Below, piece after piece: positions 41,984 to 51,086 of a stretch of 64,000 nt of DNA (position 1 is the stretch's first letter; every line of letters begins with the position of its first letter). Source of the DNA: Streptomyces caniferus (lineage in GTDB: Bacteria; Actinomycetota; Actinomycetes; Streptomycetales; Streptomycetaceae); assembly GCF_009811555.1 (NCBI RefSeq), contig NZ_BLIN01000002.1, positions 124,001-188,000 on the forward strand, given 5' to 3'. The position numbers were made by a program, and so were the translations under genes. A model generated the notes under the pieces. That model had not been told where the DNA came from and made no database searches. It saw nothing but the letters and a program-made list of their open reading frames with translations.

Positions 41984-43903
41984 TCAGCGGATGGGGCGAC
42001 GGACGTTGTCCGTCCGGCTGGGGCCCGGGGTCGCGTCGGCGATCCAGGGGCCGTCGCCGCTGGGGTCGATCATGCCCTCCTCCAGCCAGGTGTAGCTGCC
42101 GTCGAGGACACCGTCGACGACCTTGCGGTCGAGTTCGTCGGTGTTGGTCCACAGCCGTCCGAACAGCTCCTCGACGCGGATCCGCGCCTGCCGGCAGAAC
42201 ACGTCGGCCAGCTGCTGCGCCTCGCGGCCGTGGTCGCCGGTCTCGGTGAGGTACTCGGCCCGTACGCAGGCGGCGCTCATCGCGAAGAGTTCGGCGCCGA
42301 TGTCCACGATCCGGCCGAGGAAGCCCTGTTTGGTCTCCATCCGGCCCTGCCAGCGGGACATCGCGTAGAAGGTGGAGCGGGCGAGCTTGCGGGAGGTCCG
42401 CTCGACATAGCGCAGGTGACCGGCCAGCTGGCCGAACTCCTGGTACGTACGCGGGAGTTGCCCCGGTCCGGCGACGAGCTTGGGCAGCCAGCGGGCGTAG
42501 AACCCGCCGGCCTTGGCCGCCGCCCGGCCCTTGTCGGCGAGGGACTTGTCGGGGTCGATGAGGTCGCCGGCGACCGACAGATGGGCGTCCACCGCCTCGC
42601 GGGCGATCAGCAGGTGCATGATCTCCGTGGAGCCCTCGAAGATCCGGTTGATGCGCATATCGCGGAGCATCTGCTCGGTGGGGACGGCGCGTTCGCCGCG
42701 GGCGGCGAGCGAGTCGGCGGTCTCGTAGCCGCGGCCGCCGCGGATCTGGACCAGTTCGTCGGCCATCAGCCAGCCCATCTCGGAGCCGTAGAGCTTGGCG
42801 AGGGCGGCCTCGATGCGGATGTCGTTACGGTTCTCGTCGGCCATCTGGGAGGAGAGGTCGACGACCGCTTCGAGGGCGAAGGTGGTGGCGGCGATGAAGG
42901 AGATCTTGGCGCCGACGGCCTCGTGCTTGGCGACCGGCCGGCCCCACTGCTCGCGGGCCGCGGTCCACTCGCGGGCGATCTTCAGGCACCACTTGCCGGA
43001 GCCGACGCACATCGCGGGCAGCGAGAGGCGGCCGGTGTTGAGGGTGGTGAGGGCGATCTTCAGGCCGGCGCCCTCGGGCCCGATGCGGTTGGCGGCGGGG
43101 ACCCGTACCTGGTGGAAGCGGGTCACCCCGTTCTCCAGGCCGCGCAGGCCCATGAAGGCGTTGCGGTTCTCGACCGTGATGCCGGGGGAGTCGGCCTCGA
43201 CGACGAAGGCCGTGATGCCGCCCTTGTGCCCCTCGGAGGCGGGCACCCGCGCCATCACCACCAGCAGGTCGGCGACCACACCGTTGGTGGTCCACAGCTT
43301 GACCCCGTCGAGGACGTAGTCCGTGCCGTCCGGGACCGCGAGGGTCGCCAGCCGGGCCGGGTCCGAGCCGACGTCGGGCTCGGTCAGCAGGAACGCCGAG
43401 ATGTCCGTACGGGCACAGCGCGGCAGGAACGTCTCCTTCTGCTCCTTGGTGCCGAAGAGCTTCAGGGGCTGCGGCACGCCGATCGACTGGTGCGCGGAGA
43501 GCAGTGCGCCGATGGCCGGGCTGGCGGTGCCGACCAGGGCCAGGGCCCGGTTGTAGTAGACCTGGGTGAGCCCGAGGCCGCCGTACTTCGGGTCGATCTT
43601 CATGCCGAAGGCGCCGAGCTCCTTGAGCCCGTGCACGGTCTCGTCCGGAATCTGCCCCTCGCGCTCGATCCGCGCGCCGTCGATCTCCGTCTCGCAGAAG
43701 TCGCGCAGCGTGGCGAGGAACTTCTCTCCGCGGCGCACATCGTCGACCGCGGGGGTCGGGTGCGGATGGATGAGGTCGAGCCGGAAACGCCCCAGGAACA
43801 GTTCCTTGGCGAAGCTGGGCTTGCGCCAGTCCTGCTCGCGGGCCGCCTCGGCGACCTGGCGTGCTTCGCGCTCGGAAACGTTGCGGATGGATGGAGCGGT
43901 CAT
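41984..43903 (-). CDS. Acyl-CoA dehydrogenase (long, VLCAD/ACAD9-like)
   Basis: A 639-residue flavoenzyme for the first step of fatty-acid beta-oxidation. It has the ACAD signatures AFLLTEPDVGSDPARL and INRIFEGSTEIMHLLIAREA, the latter with the catalytic Glu. The extra C-terminal helical domain of about 200 residues places it with the very-long-chain/FadE-like subgroup rather than the 380-residue short enzymes. Chain-length preference cannot be read from sequence. ATG 43903 has GAGGTGA upstream. The gene is transcribed alone. Confidence 0.88.
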   Translation of the reverse strand: MTAPSIRNVSEREARQVAEAAREQDWRKPSFAKELFLGRFRLDLIHPHPTPAVDDVRRGEKFLATLRDFCETEIDGARIEREGQIPDETVHGLKELGAFGMKIDPKYGGLGLTQVYYNRALALVGTASPAIGALLSAHQSIGVPQPLKLFGTKEQKETFLPRCARTDISAFLLTEPDVGSDPARLATLAVPDGTDYVLDGVKLWTTNGVVADLLVVMARVPASEGHKGGITAFVVEADSPGITVENRNAFMGLRGLENGVTRFHQVRVPAANRIGPEGAGLKIALTTLNTGRLSLPAMCVGSGKWCLKIAREWTAAREQWGRPVAKHEAVGAKISFIAATTFALEAVVDLSSQMADENRNDIRIEAALAKLYGSEMGWLMADELVQIRGGRGYETADSLAARGERAVPTEQMLRDMRINRIFEGSTEIMHLLIAREAVDAHLSVAGDLIDPDKSLADKGRAAAKAGGFYARWLPKLVAGPGQLPRTYQEFGQLAGHLRYVERTSRKLARSTFYAMSRWQGRMETKQGFLGRIVDIGAELFAMSAACVRAEYLTETGDHGREAQQLADVFCRQARIRVEELFGRLWTNTDELDRKVVDGVLDGSYTWLEEGMIDPSGDGPWIADATPGPSRTDNVRRPIR

Positions 43904-44406
43904 CAGGAGCTCACCTCGCCGCGGGATCGGGAGTTCAGCGCCGGCGGGCCGGTCGGCCGCTGGACAGCGCTACTTGTGAGAGTTACCCGATCCGCGCGGG
44001 TTGCACCACTGGAGGCGGCCGGAGATGGCGGGCCTTGCGGCCACTCCTCGCCAAGGGGGACATACGCCCCGGCACCGGCCTGAGTTGGCTCGCCGCTCTC
44101 CGCCCTTCGGGGGGTGCGGCATACCGCGCTGGTTGTACGTGCGGCCCCCGCTCCTCCCCCCGAGGAGCGCCCCGGCTCCCCCTCAGACAGGAGGAAGCAA
44201 GGGTGCGGTCCGCCTTACCGTCAAGATCCGGCATGACGGGAGAGGTGATGCCGGAAACGGGGGACGCGGCGCGCTCCGGAAACAGGGTGCCGGAGCGCGC
44301 CGCGTCGGGGGCCGGCGCCGGGGGGTGCGCCGGCCGGGTCCGGTTGGTGATACGGCCCAAGGGACGGCCGTCGCTGTCCACCGGTCCGGACCGGGTCGGG
44401 CGGAGG
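43904..44406. other. Intergenic region with hairpins
   Basis: A 503-base gap between the acyl-CoA dehydrogenase and aldehyde dehydrogenase genes, both on the minus strand. It holds the aldehyde dehydrogenase terminator (44263-44306) and a second 8-bp hairpin (GCCGGCGC 44311-44318 with GCGCCGGC 44327-44334). The rest must hold the dehydrogenase promoter, but I cannot place it. No gene is evident. Confidence 0.55.
44263..44306 (-). terminator. Terminator after the aldehyde dehydrogenase gene
   Basis: A perfect 17-bp stem (arms 44263-44279 and 44290-44306) with a 10-base loop, about 100 bases beyond the stop at 44407, preceded on the transcript by a smaller 8-bp hairpin. Confidence 0.85.
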
Positions 44407-45867
44407 TTACAGCGCCAGGCCCGTGAGGACCAGCACCCGCTCATAGGTGTAGTCGTCCATCGCGAAGCGCACGCCCTCGCGGCCCACACCGGACTGCTTG
44501 ACGCCGCCGTACGGCATCTGGTCTGCGCGGTAGGACGGCACATCGCCGACGATCACGCCGCCGACCTCCAGCGCGCGGTGGGCGCGGAAGGCGGTCTGGA
44601 CGTCGTGCGTGAACACCCCGGCCTGGAGGCCGAACTTGGAGTCGTTGACGGCTGCGAACGCCTCGGCCTCCCCGTCGACCTTCTTGAGGGTGAGCACCGG
44701 GCCGAAGACCTCCTCGCAGGCGAGGGTGGCGTCGGCGGGGACGTTCTCCAGCACCGTCGGCGCGTAGGAGGCACCGTCGCGCTTGCCGCCCGCGAGCAGC
44801 TTCGCGCCGCGCTCCACGGCCTCGTCGACCCAGCTCTCGACGCGCTTGGCGGCGTCCTCGTTCACCAGCGGGCCGACCTCGGTCGCGTCGTCCGACGGGT
44901 CGCCGGTGACCTGCGCCTCGACGGCTGCCACGATCTTGGGCACCAGACGGTCGTAGACGGAGGCGTCCGCGATCACCCGCTGCACCGAGATGCAGGACTG
45001 GCCGCCCTGGTAGTTGGAGAAGGTGGCGATGCGCTGCGCCGCCCAGTCCAGGTCCGCCTCGGAGGAGAAGTCCGGCAGGACGACGGCCGCGCCGTTGCCG
45101 CCGAGCTCCAGGGTGCAGTGCTTGCGCGGCACCGAGTCGAGGATCGCGTAGCCGACCTTCTCGGAGCCGGTGAAGGAGACGACCGGCAGCCGCTCGTCCT
45201 GGACCAGCGCCGGCATCCGGTCGTTGGTCACCGGGAGGATCGACCAGGAACCGGCCGGCAGCTCGGTCTCGGCCAGCAGCTCACCGAGGATCAGGCCGGA
45301 GAGCGGGGTGGCCGGCGCCGGCTTGAGGATGATCGGGGCGCCGGCCGCGATGGCCGGGGCGATCTTGTGGGCGCAGAGGTTCAGCGGGAAGTTGAACGGG
45401 GCGATGCCCAGGACCGTGCCGCGCGGGAAGCGGCGGGTCAGGGCGAGCCGGCCGGCGCCGCCCGCGTCGGTGTCCAGGCGCTGCGCCTCGCCACCGTTGA
45501 AGCGGCGGGCCTCCTCGGCGGCGAACCGGAACACGGAGACGGCACGGCCGACCTCGCCGCGCGCCCACTTCATGGGCTTGCCGTTCTCCGCGGAGATCAG
45601 CCGGGCGATCTCCTCCGTACGCTCCACCAGCCGGCGGTGCACATGGTCCAGCGCGGCGGCCCGCACGTGCGCCGGAGTGGCGGCGAGCTCGTCCTGGACC
45701 GCGACGGAGGCGGCGACGGCCTCCTCGACCTGGGCCTCGGTGGGGACGCTCACCGTGCCGACGAGGCGTCCGTCCCAGGGAGAGGTGACGTCGAAGGTGG
45801 TCTCGCCGGTGGCCTGACGGCCGGCGAGCCAAAAGGCGGTGGGGGCTGCATCAGTGGGGATCGGCAC
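44407..45867 (-). CDS. NAD(P)-dependent aldehyde dehydrogenase (succinate-semialdehyde-type candidate)
   Basis: A 486-residue aldehyde dehydrogenase. The catalytic set is complete: Cys292 in YQGGQSCIS, Glu254 in LELGGNGA, Asn159 in APFNFPLNL, and the cofactor motif FTGSEKVGY. The motif forms resemble the lactaldehyde, succinate-semialdehyde and phosphonoacetaldehyde dehydrogenase branch. Its place beside a PucR-type regulator and 5 kb from gabT makes succinate-semialdehyde a reasonable substrate, but this is an inference. GTG 45867 is the start; the ribosome binding site is weak. Confidence 0.88.
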   Translation of the reverse strand: MPIPTDAAPTAFWLAGRQATGETTFDVTSPWDGRLVGTVSVPTEAQVEEAVAASVAVQDELAATPAHVRAAALDHVHRRLVERTEEIARLISAENGKPMKWARGEVGRAVSVFRFAAEEARRFNGGEAQRLDTDAGGAGRLALTRRFPRGTVLGIAPFNFPLNLCAHKIAPAIAAGAPIILKPAPATPLSGLILGELLAETELPAGSWSILPVTNDRMPALVQDERLPVVSFTGSEKVGYAILDSVPRKHCTLELGGNGAAVVLPDFSSEADLDWAAQRIATFSNYQGGQSCISVQRVIADASVYDRLVPKIVAAVEAQVTGDPSDDATEVGPLVNEDAAKRVESWVDEAVERGAKLLAGGKRDGASYAPTVLENVPADATLACEEVFGPVLTLKKVDGEAEAFAAVNDSKFGLQAGVFTHDVQTAFRAHRALEVGGVIVGDVPSYRADQMPYGGVKQSGVGREGVRFAMDDYTYERVLVLTGLAL

Positions 45868-46392
45868 AGTGGAACCCGGCCCTTCAGAAGTGGTGGGTGA
45901 TGCGCATGGCTCAGGGAGCGGCTCTGCGGTTCTGACTCGGGATCCACGGTAGGGGTGCGACGGCGCCGTGGCGTTTGTCCGAAGCGTAGTAATCGGTCCG
46001 GCCGCCTCTCCGCGATGGAGGGGACGGGGCGGGCTGCGGTGGAGGGGAGGAGATGGCCCGGGGTGGCGGGGGCGGACGGCCCCTCTCCGAGGGGGCGTGT
46101 GGGCCGGGGCTCAGGGGGCGTGCGAGACCCGTGGGGAGGGCGTACGGGCTGTGGCCGAGAGGGACGTACGGGGTGCGGGTGGAGACGGCGTAGGGGGATG
46201 TGGCCGAGAGGACGCACGGGGTGCGGGTGGAGAGGGCGTACGGGCGCGGGCTGGACAGGGCGTACGGCGCGGATCCGAGGCGCGCGCCGGGGCGGGCCGC
46301 ACCCTCACTCCCCCGGCGAGACCGGGGCCTGCCGCCCACTCCTGCAACGCCGACGCCGACGCCTGCTCCAGCTCCTGCTCGTGCTCCTGCTC
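45868..46392. other. Intergenic region with a minisatellite
   Basis: A 525-base gap between the aldehyde dehydrogenase and regulator genes, both on the minus strand. It contains the 24-bp tandem array at 46089-46284. A minus-strand open frame with an octapeptide pattern (PYALSTRT-like) crosses it, but a 1-base indel between repeat copies shows that the reading frame is not maintained. Confidence 0.6.
46089..46284. repeat. Degenerate 24-bp tandem array
   Basis: About eight head-to-tail copies of a 24-bp unit centred on GGGCGTACGGG and GTGCGGGTGGAGA. Two copies (46151 and 46200) share about 35 nearly identical bases 49 bp apart; the odd spacing shows a 1-base indel. The array is wholly intergenic. 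Confidence 0.7.
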
Positions 46393-48033
46393 CTACTCCC
46401 CCTGCGGACCCGACGTCGCCTTGAGCGCCAGCCACAGCTCCATCCGGACATCCGCATCGTCCAGCGAGCGGCCCAGGATCTCCTCCACCCGCCGCATCCG
46501 GTAGCGCAGCGTGTGGCGGTGTACGCCCAGGTCGGCGGCGGCCGCGTCCCACTGGCCGTGCCGGGCGAGCCAGGCGCGCAGCGAGGCCACCAGATCACCG
46601 CGGCCCCGGGCGTCGTGCTCGCGCAGCGCCCGCAGCAGCCCGTCCGCGAAGGCGCGCACCGCGTCGTCGGCGAGCAGCGGCAGCACGGACCCGGCCGCCA
46701 CGTCCTCGTGCTCGACCAGCGCACGGCCACGCCGGCGGGCCACCGACAGCGCCTGTTCGGCCTGGCGGTAGGCGTTCGCGGCGGCCATCGGCCCGGTCGG
46801 TGCCGACAGCCCGACGGCCACGCCCTCGCCGTGGCCCGCCTCGGCCCGCCCCGCCCGGCCGCGCGACCGCGGCCGCGCACCGGCGCGGGCGTCGGTCTCG
46901 GCGGCGTACGCGGCACAGGCGTCCGCGGCCGCCCCGCCGTCCGCGACCAGCACGATCAGCCGGCCGCCGTCCGGCACGGCGAGCACCGCCTCACCGGTCC
47001 GCGCGGCCGCGGAGTCCATCGCGTCGGCCAGCCCGTCGAGGACCCCCGCGCCCCCGGTGCCCGCGGGTGACGCCTGCTCCTCGCCGGCCACCGCCTCCGC
47101 GACCACCATCCGGAACGGCGCGTCAAGGAGCCCGCCGTAGAGCCGGCCCGCGACCGCCCGCGCATGGTCCGGCTCCCCCGCGAGCAGCATCTTGAGCACC
47201 GCGGCGCCGAGCCGCTGCTCGGCGTCCTGCAGTGCCCGGGACCGCTCGGTGGTCAGGGTGAGCAGCGCGACCGCGGAGTGCATGGCGTAGCGCTCGGCCG
47301 TGCCGAGCGGCGCGGCGGTGCCGACCGCGAGCACACCGCGGGCCCGGCGCCCGGTGCCCAGCGACTGCAGTTCGACCCGGTCGTCGCCGTCCATGTCGCT
47401 GACGACCGAGCTGGCGGGGGCGGGCCGCTCGCGCAGCCGCCCGACGTCGTCGCCGAGCCGGGCCGCGCGGCGGGCCGCCCAGTCGGGGGCGGCGGCCACC
47501 ACCGCACCCGACGCGTCGTAGAGCGCGGCCCAGCCGTCCAGATGCGCCGCGAGCCGGGCCAGCAGCTCGGCCGGCCCCTCGGCGCTCAGCGCCGCGCGGG
47601 TGAGCTCCCGCTGCGCCTCGAATCCGGCGGTCACCGCGCGGTACTGATCGGCGGCCACGGCGGCCGAGACGGCCTTGCTGATCGCGATGAACGGCGTCCT
47701 GCGGGGCACCCCGAGCAGCGGCAGCCCCTGCTCCCTGGCCGCCTCGACCAGGGGCTGCGGCACGCCCTCGTAATTGACCCCGACCGCGAACCCCAGCCCG
47801 ACGACCCCTGCCTCCGCGACCCGCCGCACATACCTGCGGGTCGCCTCCGCGTCCTCCGCGTCCAGCTTGAGCGCGGTGATCAGCAGCAGCTCCCCGCCCT
47901 CCATGTAGGGCACCGGATCGATCAGCTCACTGGCGTGCGCCCAGCGCACCGGCACGTCCAGGTGCCCCTCGCCCGCGAGCACGGTCAGCTTGAGCGCGGT
48001 GTGGTTGACCAGGGAAGCGAGGGTGTGCGGCAT
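46393..48033 (-). CDS. PucR-family transcriptional regulator
   Basis: A 546-residue regulator. Residues 8-125 form the PucR ligand-sensing domain (SELIDPVPYMEGGELLLITA); the middle is a GGDEF-like CdaR region; the C-terminus has the PucR helix-turn-helix (AADLGVHRHTLRYRMRRVEEILG). Relatives control purine, GABA or proline catabolism. Its neighbours are an aldehyde dehydrogenase downstream and gabT nearby, so control of GABA or polyamine breakdown is likely but unproven. ATG 48033 has GAAGG about 7 bases upstream. Two ACCGGT palindromes 11 bp apart lie 46 bases upstream. Confidence 0.88.
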   Translation of the reverse strand: MPHTLASLVNHTALKLTVLAGEGHLDVPVRWAHASELIDPVPYMEGGELLLITALKLDAEDAEATRRYVRRVAEAGVVGLGFAVGVNYEGVPQPLVEAAREQGLPLLGVPRRTPFIAISKAVSAAVAADQYRAVTAGFEAQRELTRAALSAEGPAELLARLAAHLDGWAALYDASGAVVAAAPDWAARRAARLGDDVGRLRERPAPASSVVSDMDGDDRVELQSLGTGRRARGVLAVGTAAPLGTAERYAMHSAVALLTLTTERSRALQDAEQRLGAAVLKMLLAGEPDHARAVAGRLYGGLLDAPFRMVVAEAVAGEEQASPAGTGGAGVLDGLADAMDSAAARTGEAVLAVPDGGRLIVLVADGGAAADACAAYAAETDARAGARPRSRGRAGRAEAGHGEGVAVGLSAPTGPMAAANAYRQAEQALSVARRRGRALVEHEDVAAGSVLPLLADDAVRAFADGLLRALREHDARGRGDLVASLRAWLARHGQWDAAAADLGVHRHTLRYRMRRVEEILGRSLDDADVRMELWLALKATSGPQGE

Positions 48034-48078
48034 GGGACCTTCGTGACGTCGACGACTGCGAGGGACGACCGGACGGCA

Positions 48079-48095
48079 ACCGGTCACCGACCGGT
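48079..48095. promoter_or_regulatory. Paired ACCGGT sites upstream of the pucR-type gene
   Basis: Two palindromic ACCGGT hexamers (48079-48084 and 48090-48095) 11 bp apart, centre to centre. The overlapping CACCGACCG (48085-48093) recurs at 48142-48150. One helical turn between palindromes fits a dimer or tetramer binding site, perhaps for autoregulation. The rest of the 282-base gap shows nothing further. Confidence 0.4.
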
Positions 48096-48315
48096 CGGTC
48101 CACGACGGCCGGTGACCAGTAGACGACTGCCGCCGACCGTTCACCGACCGATTGTTTACGCCGTCTCGTATGAACGGCCAGTCTCGATTCTGCCCCAGCG
48201 GAGGAATCCGGGGGAGCTCCGGTCCGGACAATCCCGCTCGCCCCCGGAGCACGACCCCATGCCGGGGCGGCGGCAGGCGCCCTCTTCCCGCGCCCGCCGC
48301 CCCCGTCGGCCGCCC

Positions 48316-50808
48316 TCAGGCCCGCAGGTCCACCAGCACCGGCGGCGCATGCTCCCCGCCCACCGAGGTCACCGAGAGCACCGCATGCCCGGGCGGAACG
48401 GAATTGGCCAGATCCGAGGCGGACCAGCGCTCACGCTCCACGGTGCGGACGGTGACGGCCTTGGCGGTGACGTTCTTCCCCGTGACCAGCCGCCGGATCG
48501 AGTGCATGACTTTGGTGAACGGCTCGTCGGAGACGATCTGCCGGTCGGTGACGTCCCGCGTCTCCACCCAGGCCTTGCCCCACACCTCAGCGAACCGCGC
48601 TCCGTCCCAGGTCGTCACGCCCGCGAACGCCATCCGGCAGCCGACCGCGCCGAGCAGCGCGCCACGCAATGACTCCGGTACGTCGTCCAGCGCCCTCAGC
48701 GTCAGCACTACGCCCGCATTCGCCGACCGCAGGCGCTGCAGTCCACGCAACGCCTCCTGCGTGATCACATGCGACGCATCGTCAAGGACCAGACAGGCGA
48801 AGACCGATCGGTCCGACCGCGCCACCGCGCACTCCGTGAACTGCGCGAGCACCAACCGCGCCAGAATCCGCGAAGCCTCCGCATGTCCGCGCTCGGGCAG
48901 ATCGATCCGTACCCGCAGCGGATGGTCCAGGGAACGCAGTGACACCTGGCGCGAGCGCCCGGTCGGATCGAAGAAACCCGCGAACGCCGGGCGGTCCAGC
49001 AACGCGATCCGGTCCGCGAGCAGCACCCCGACATCCCCGGACCGCTCCGCCTGGCGGTCCCGCGCGTCCAGCTCCCGCAGCGCGCTGTGCTCGCCGGCTG
49101 CCTCGAGCACGGTCCGCAGCCCCGCCAGCGCCCCCTGCGACCCGTCCAGCAGTTCCCGAAGCTCCGCGACCCCGGGAAACCTGCCGTGCGCCACCCGAAA
49201 TGGTCCCAGCAACTGCCCCAGTACGGTCGTCGCCCGCCGCCCGTTGCCTCCGGGCAACGTCGCCGCCACGTCCCCCACGAGCGCCTCGGCCAGGATCCCG
49301 GCGGCCTCGTCCGGGTCGGTCGTGCCGCCGTACAGGTCCAGGTCGCAGTCCGCGTCACGGTGACCGACCCTGATCACGGCGTCGAAGGCGTCATCGGGCG
49401 CGGGCACCGTCGCAGCCGTCCCGACGGACACAATGGCGGCGCGCCCGGCGAGTGCCTGCAAGCACAAGGCCTCAACCAGCGGGCGCACCAGGCGCGTTGT
49501 CTTTCCCGACCCGGGCGGGCCGACCGCCAGCAACGAGGTGCCGAGCACGTCCGGTTCGAGCGCACACCCCGTGCCACGCCGGTCATACGGGTTGCGCACG
49601 TCTTCGGATGCCGTACCGATACGAACCTGGGAGGTCAGAAGGTCATGCTGTGCGGTGCGCGTCACCAGATCGCGCGCTCCGGAAGGGTGCAGGCATGCGG
49701 CGGCACCACTTTTCTGGACACTGTCGACGAATGCCTGGAGCCGGCTCGGCTGGACGCGTACGGACTGCCAGGCACGGCTGATCCGCACATGATCGACATC
49801 GTTCATGAGCCCGGACCGCGCCTCATGAGCCAAACGGTCGGCCGCCGCCGGAGCGCCGGCAGTACGAAGGGCGGCCCACTCGGCCTGGTCCACCTCGAGC
49901 ACCCGCGCGGTGGCCTCCGTTGTCTTGGTGCCACCTGAGGTGCCGCGCCGGCCCGACGCGCCGTAACGACGCCGTAGTTCCGACAGGCAGGCGAACCGGC
50001 TGAAGACAACCAGCAGCACCCCCAGGTCGAACAGTGAATAACTGGTGGCGTAGTAGAAATACGATTCCCGCTGCCCCGACACCGGTGTCAGATTCTCCAG
50101 CTGCAGCATCAGGATGGACGAGTCGGTGGTCTTGTCGATGCACCACTGCCAGAGAAACCACACGAGCACCAGAGTCAGGACCGCACGTGCGACCAACTGG
50201 CCTCCCGGGAGCGAACCGGGGTCCTTGGGTGCCAGCCACGAAGGAAGCCTGTCCCATACGCGATTCGCCGGCGGCACGAGCAGTCGGCGAAACAGCGTGG
50301 GCCAGCGCCCCACCCGCCCGAAGACGATGACGATCGCACCGAGAACAATCGTCATGTACACGTACGACGAGACGATGTTGGCATTGCCCGTCTTCCACGC
50401 ATCGGGCAGCATCACCTCGCGCGGCCACTTCCAGTAGGGGCCGAGGTAATCGTTCATCAGCAGCGACCAGATCAGCCATGCGCACAGGAACGAGATGACT
50501 GCCCCGGCAATGAGCTGAGGCACCGCAATCTTATGCGGCTCGTCCTTTGGCTTGGGTTTGTGCCCGAAGGCCCAGACCCCCGGCCCCGCCAGTACACGCG
50601 GAGTGCTCAGCCAGGCCATGAAAGGCGACTGCGACGCATCGCCGGTTCGCGCGGAGGAGCCAGCCCCCGCAACCCGGCCGCCCGCGACGGAGGGATCGGG
50701 GAAGCGCGGCGGCGTGCTGGGTCGCGGCGGCACATCTGGGGGTGCCGCCGGGCGTGGGACCTGGTCGGAACGGGTGTCGTGTGCGTCGTGCGTGCCCTCG
50801 GTGTCCAT
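48316..50808 (-). CDS. VirD4/TraG-like membrane-anchored ATPase
   Basis: An 830-residue protein. A Pro-rich N-terminus (1-90) precedes four membrane helices (about 95-118, 145-164, 205-223 and 255-275). The cytoplasmic part has Walker A GPPGSGKT (Gly430, Lys436) and Walker B ACLVLDDAS (about 670-680), with the spacing and TTRLVRP context of VirD4/TraG coupling proteins and HerA/FtsK relatives. Coupling proteins feed DNA or protein to a secretion channel. No relaxase, pilus or VirB4 gene is nearby, so this is an orphan. ATG 50808 is the start. It is divergent from gabT. Confidence 0.8.
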   Translation of the reverse strand: MDTEGTHDAHDTRSDQVPRPAAPPDVPPRPSTPPRFPDPSVAGGRVAGAGSSARTGDASQSPFMAWLSTPRVLAGPGVWAFGHKPKPKDEPHKIAVPQLIAGAVISFLCAWLIWSLLMNDYLGPYWKWPREVMLPDAWKTGNANIVSSYVYMTIVLGAIVIVFGRVGRWPTLFRRLLVPPANRVWDRLPSWLAPKDPGSLPGGQLVARAVLTLVLVWFLWQWCIDKTTDSSILMLQLENLTPVSGQRESYFYYATSYSLFDLGVLLVVFSRFACLSELRRRYGASGRRGTSGGTKTTEATARVLEVDQAEWAALRTAGAPAAADRLAHEARSGLMNDVDHVRISRAWQSVRVQPSRLQAFVDSVQKSGAAACLHPSGARDLVTRTAQHDLLTSQVRIGTASEDVRNPYDRRGTGCALEPDVLGTSLLAVGPPGSGKTTRLVRPLVEALCLQALAGRAAIVSVGTAATVPAPDDAFDAVIRVGHRDADCDLDLYGGTTDPDEAAGILAEALVGDVAATLPGGNGRRATTVLGQLLGPFRVAHGRFPGVAELRELLDGSQGALAGLRTVLEAAGEHSALRELDARDRQAERSGDVGVLLADRIALLDRPAFAGFFDPTGRSRQVSLRSLDHPLRVRIDLPERGHAEASRILARLVLAQFTECAVARSDRSVFACLVLDDASHVITQEALRGLQRLRSANAGVVLTLRALDDVPESLRGALLGAVGCRMAFAGVTTWDGARFAEVWGKAWVETRDVTDRQIVSDEPFTKVMHSIRRLVTGKNVTAKAVTVRTVERERWSASDLANSVPPGHAVLSVTSVGGEHAPPVLVDLRA

Positions 50809-51086
50809 CCGGTGCCCCTTGTCCCCCTTGAGCCGTGGCCTGCTGCGTCATGGCGCCGGCCGCCGGGTGCGTTCGGCCGCGGTGTCATTGTCATGCCCGC
50901 GCTGGTGTCCGCTGCTGCCGGGCGCGCCGCCGCACAATCTACTGGCCGTGGGCCGCCGCTATGTCCGGTGCGGACAACGCAACACGCGCACTTCTCCCGA
51001 ACGGAACATGCCAGACCCGCCCGGCCGCCCCTAGCCTGCGAGAACAACACCTTTGTACGTCCCCCGTTCCACTCCAGGAGACTGCC

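Noticed and set aside
44407..45867. Firm assignment as gabD
   Set aside because: Catalytic residues fit many aldehyde dehydrogenases. Context favours succinate semialdehyde, but the sequence does not settle the substrate, so no symbol was given.
45911..46552. Minus-strand frame with octapeptide repeats (PYALSTRT-like)
   Set aside because: The pattern comes from the 24-bp tandem array. Copies differ by a 1-base indel, no ribosome binding site or domain is present, and it overlaps the end of the pucR-type gene.
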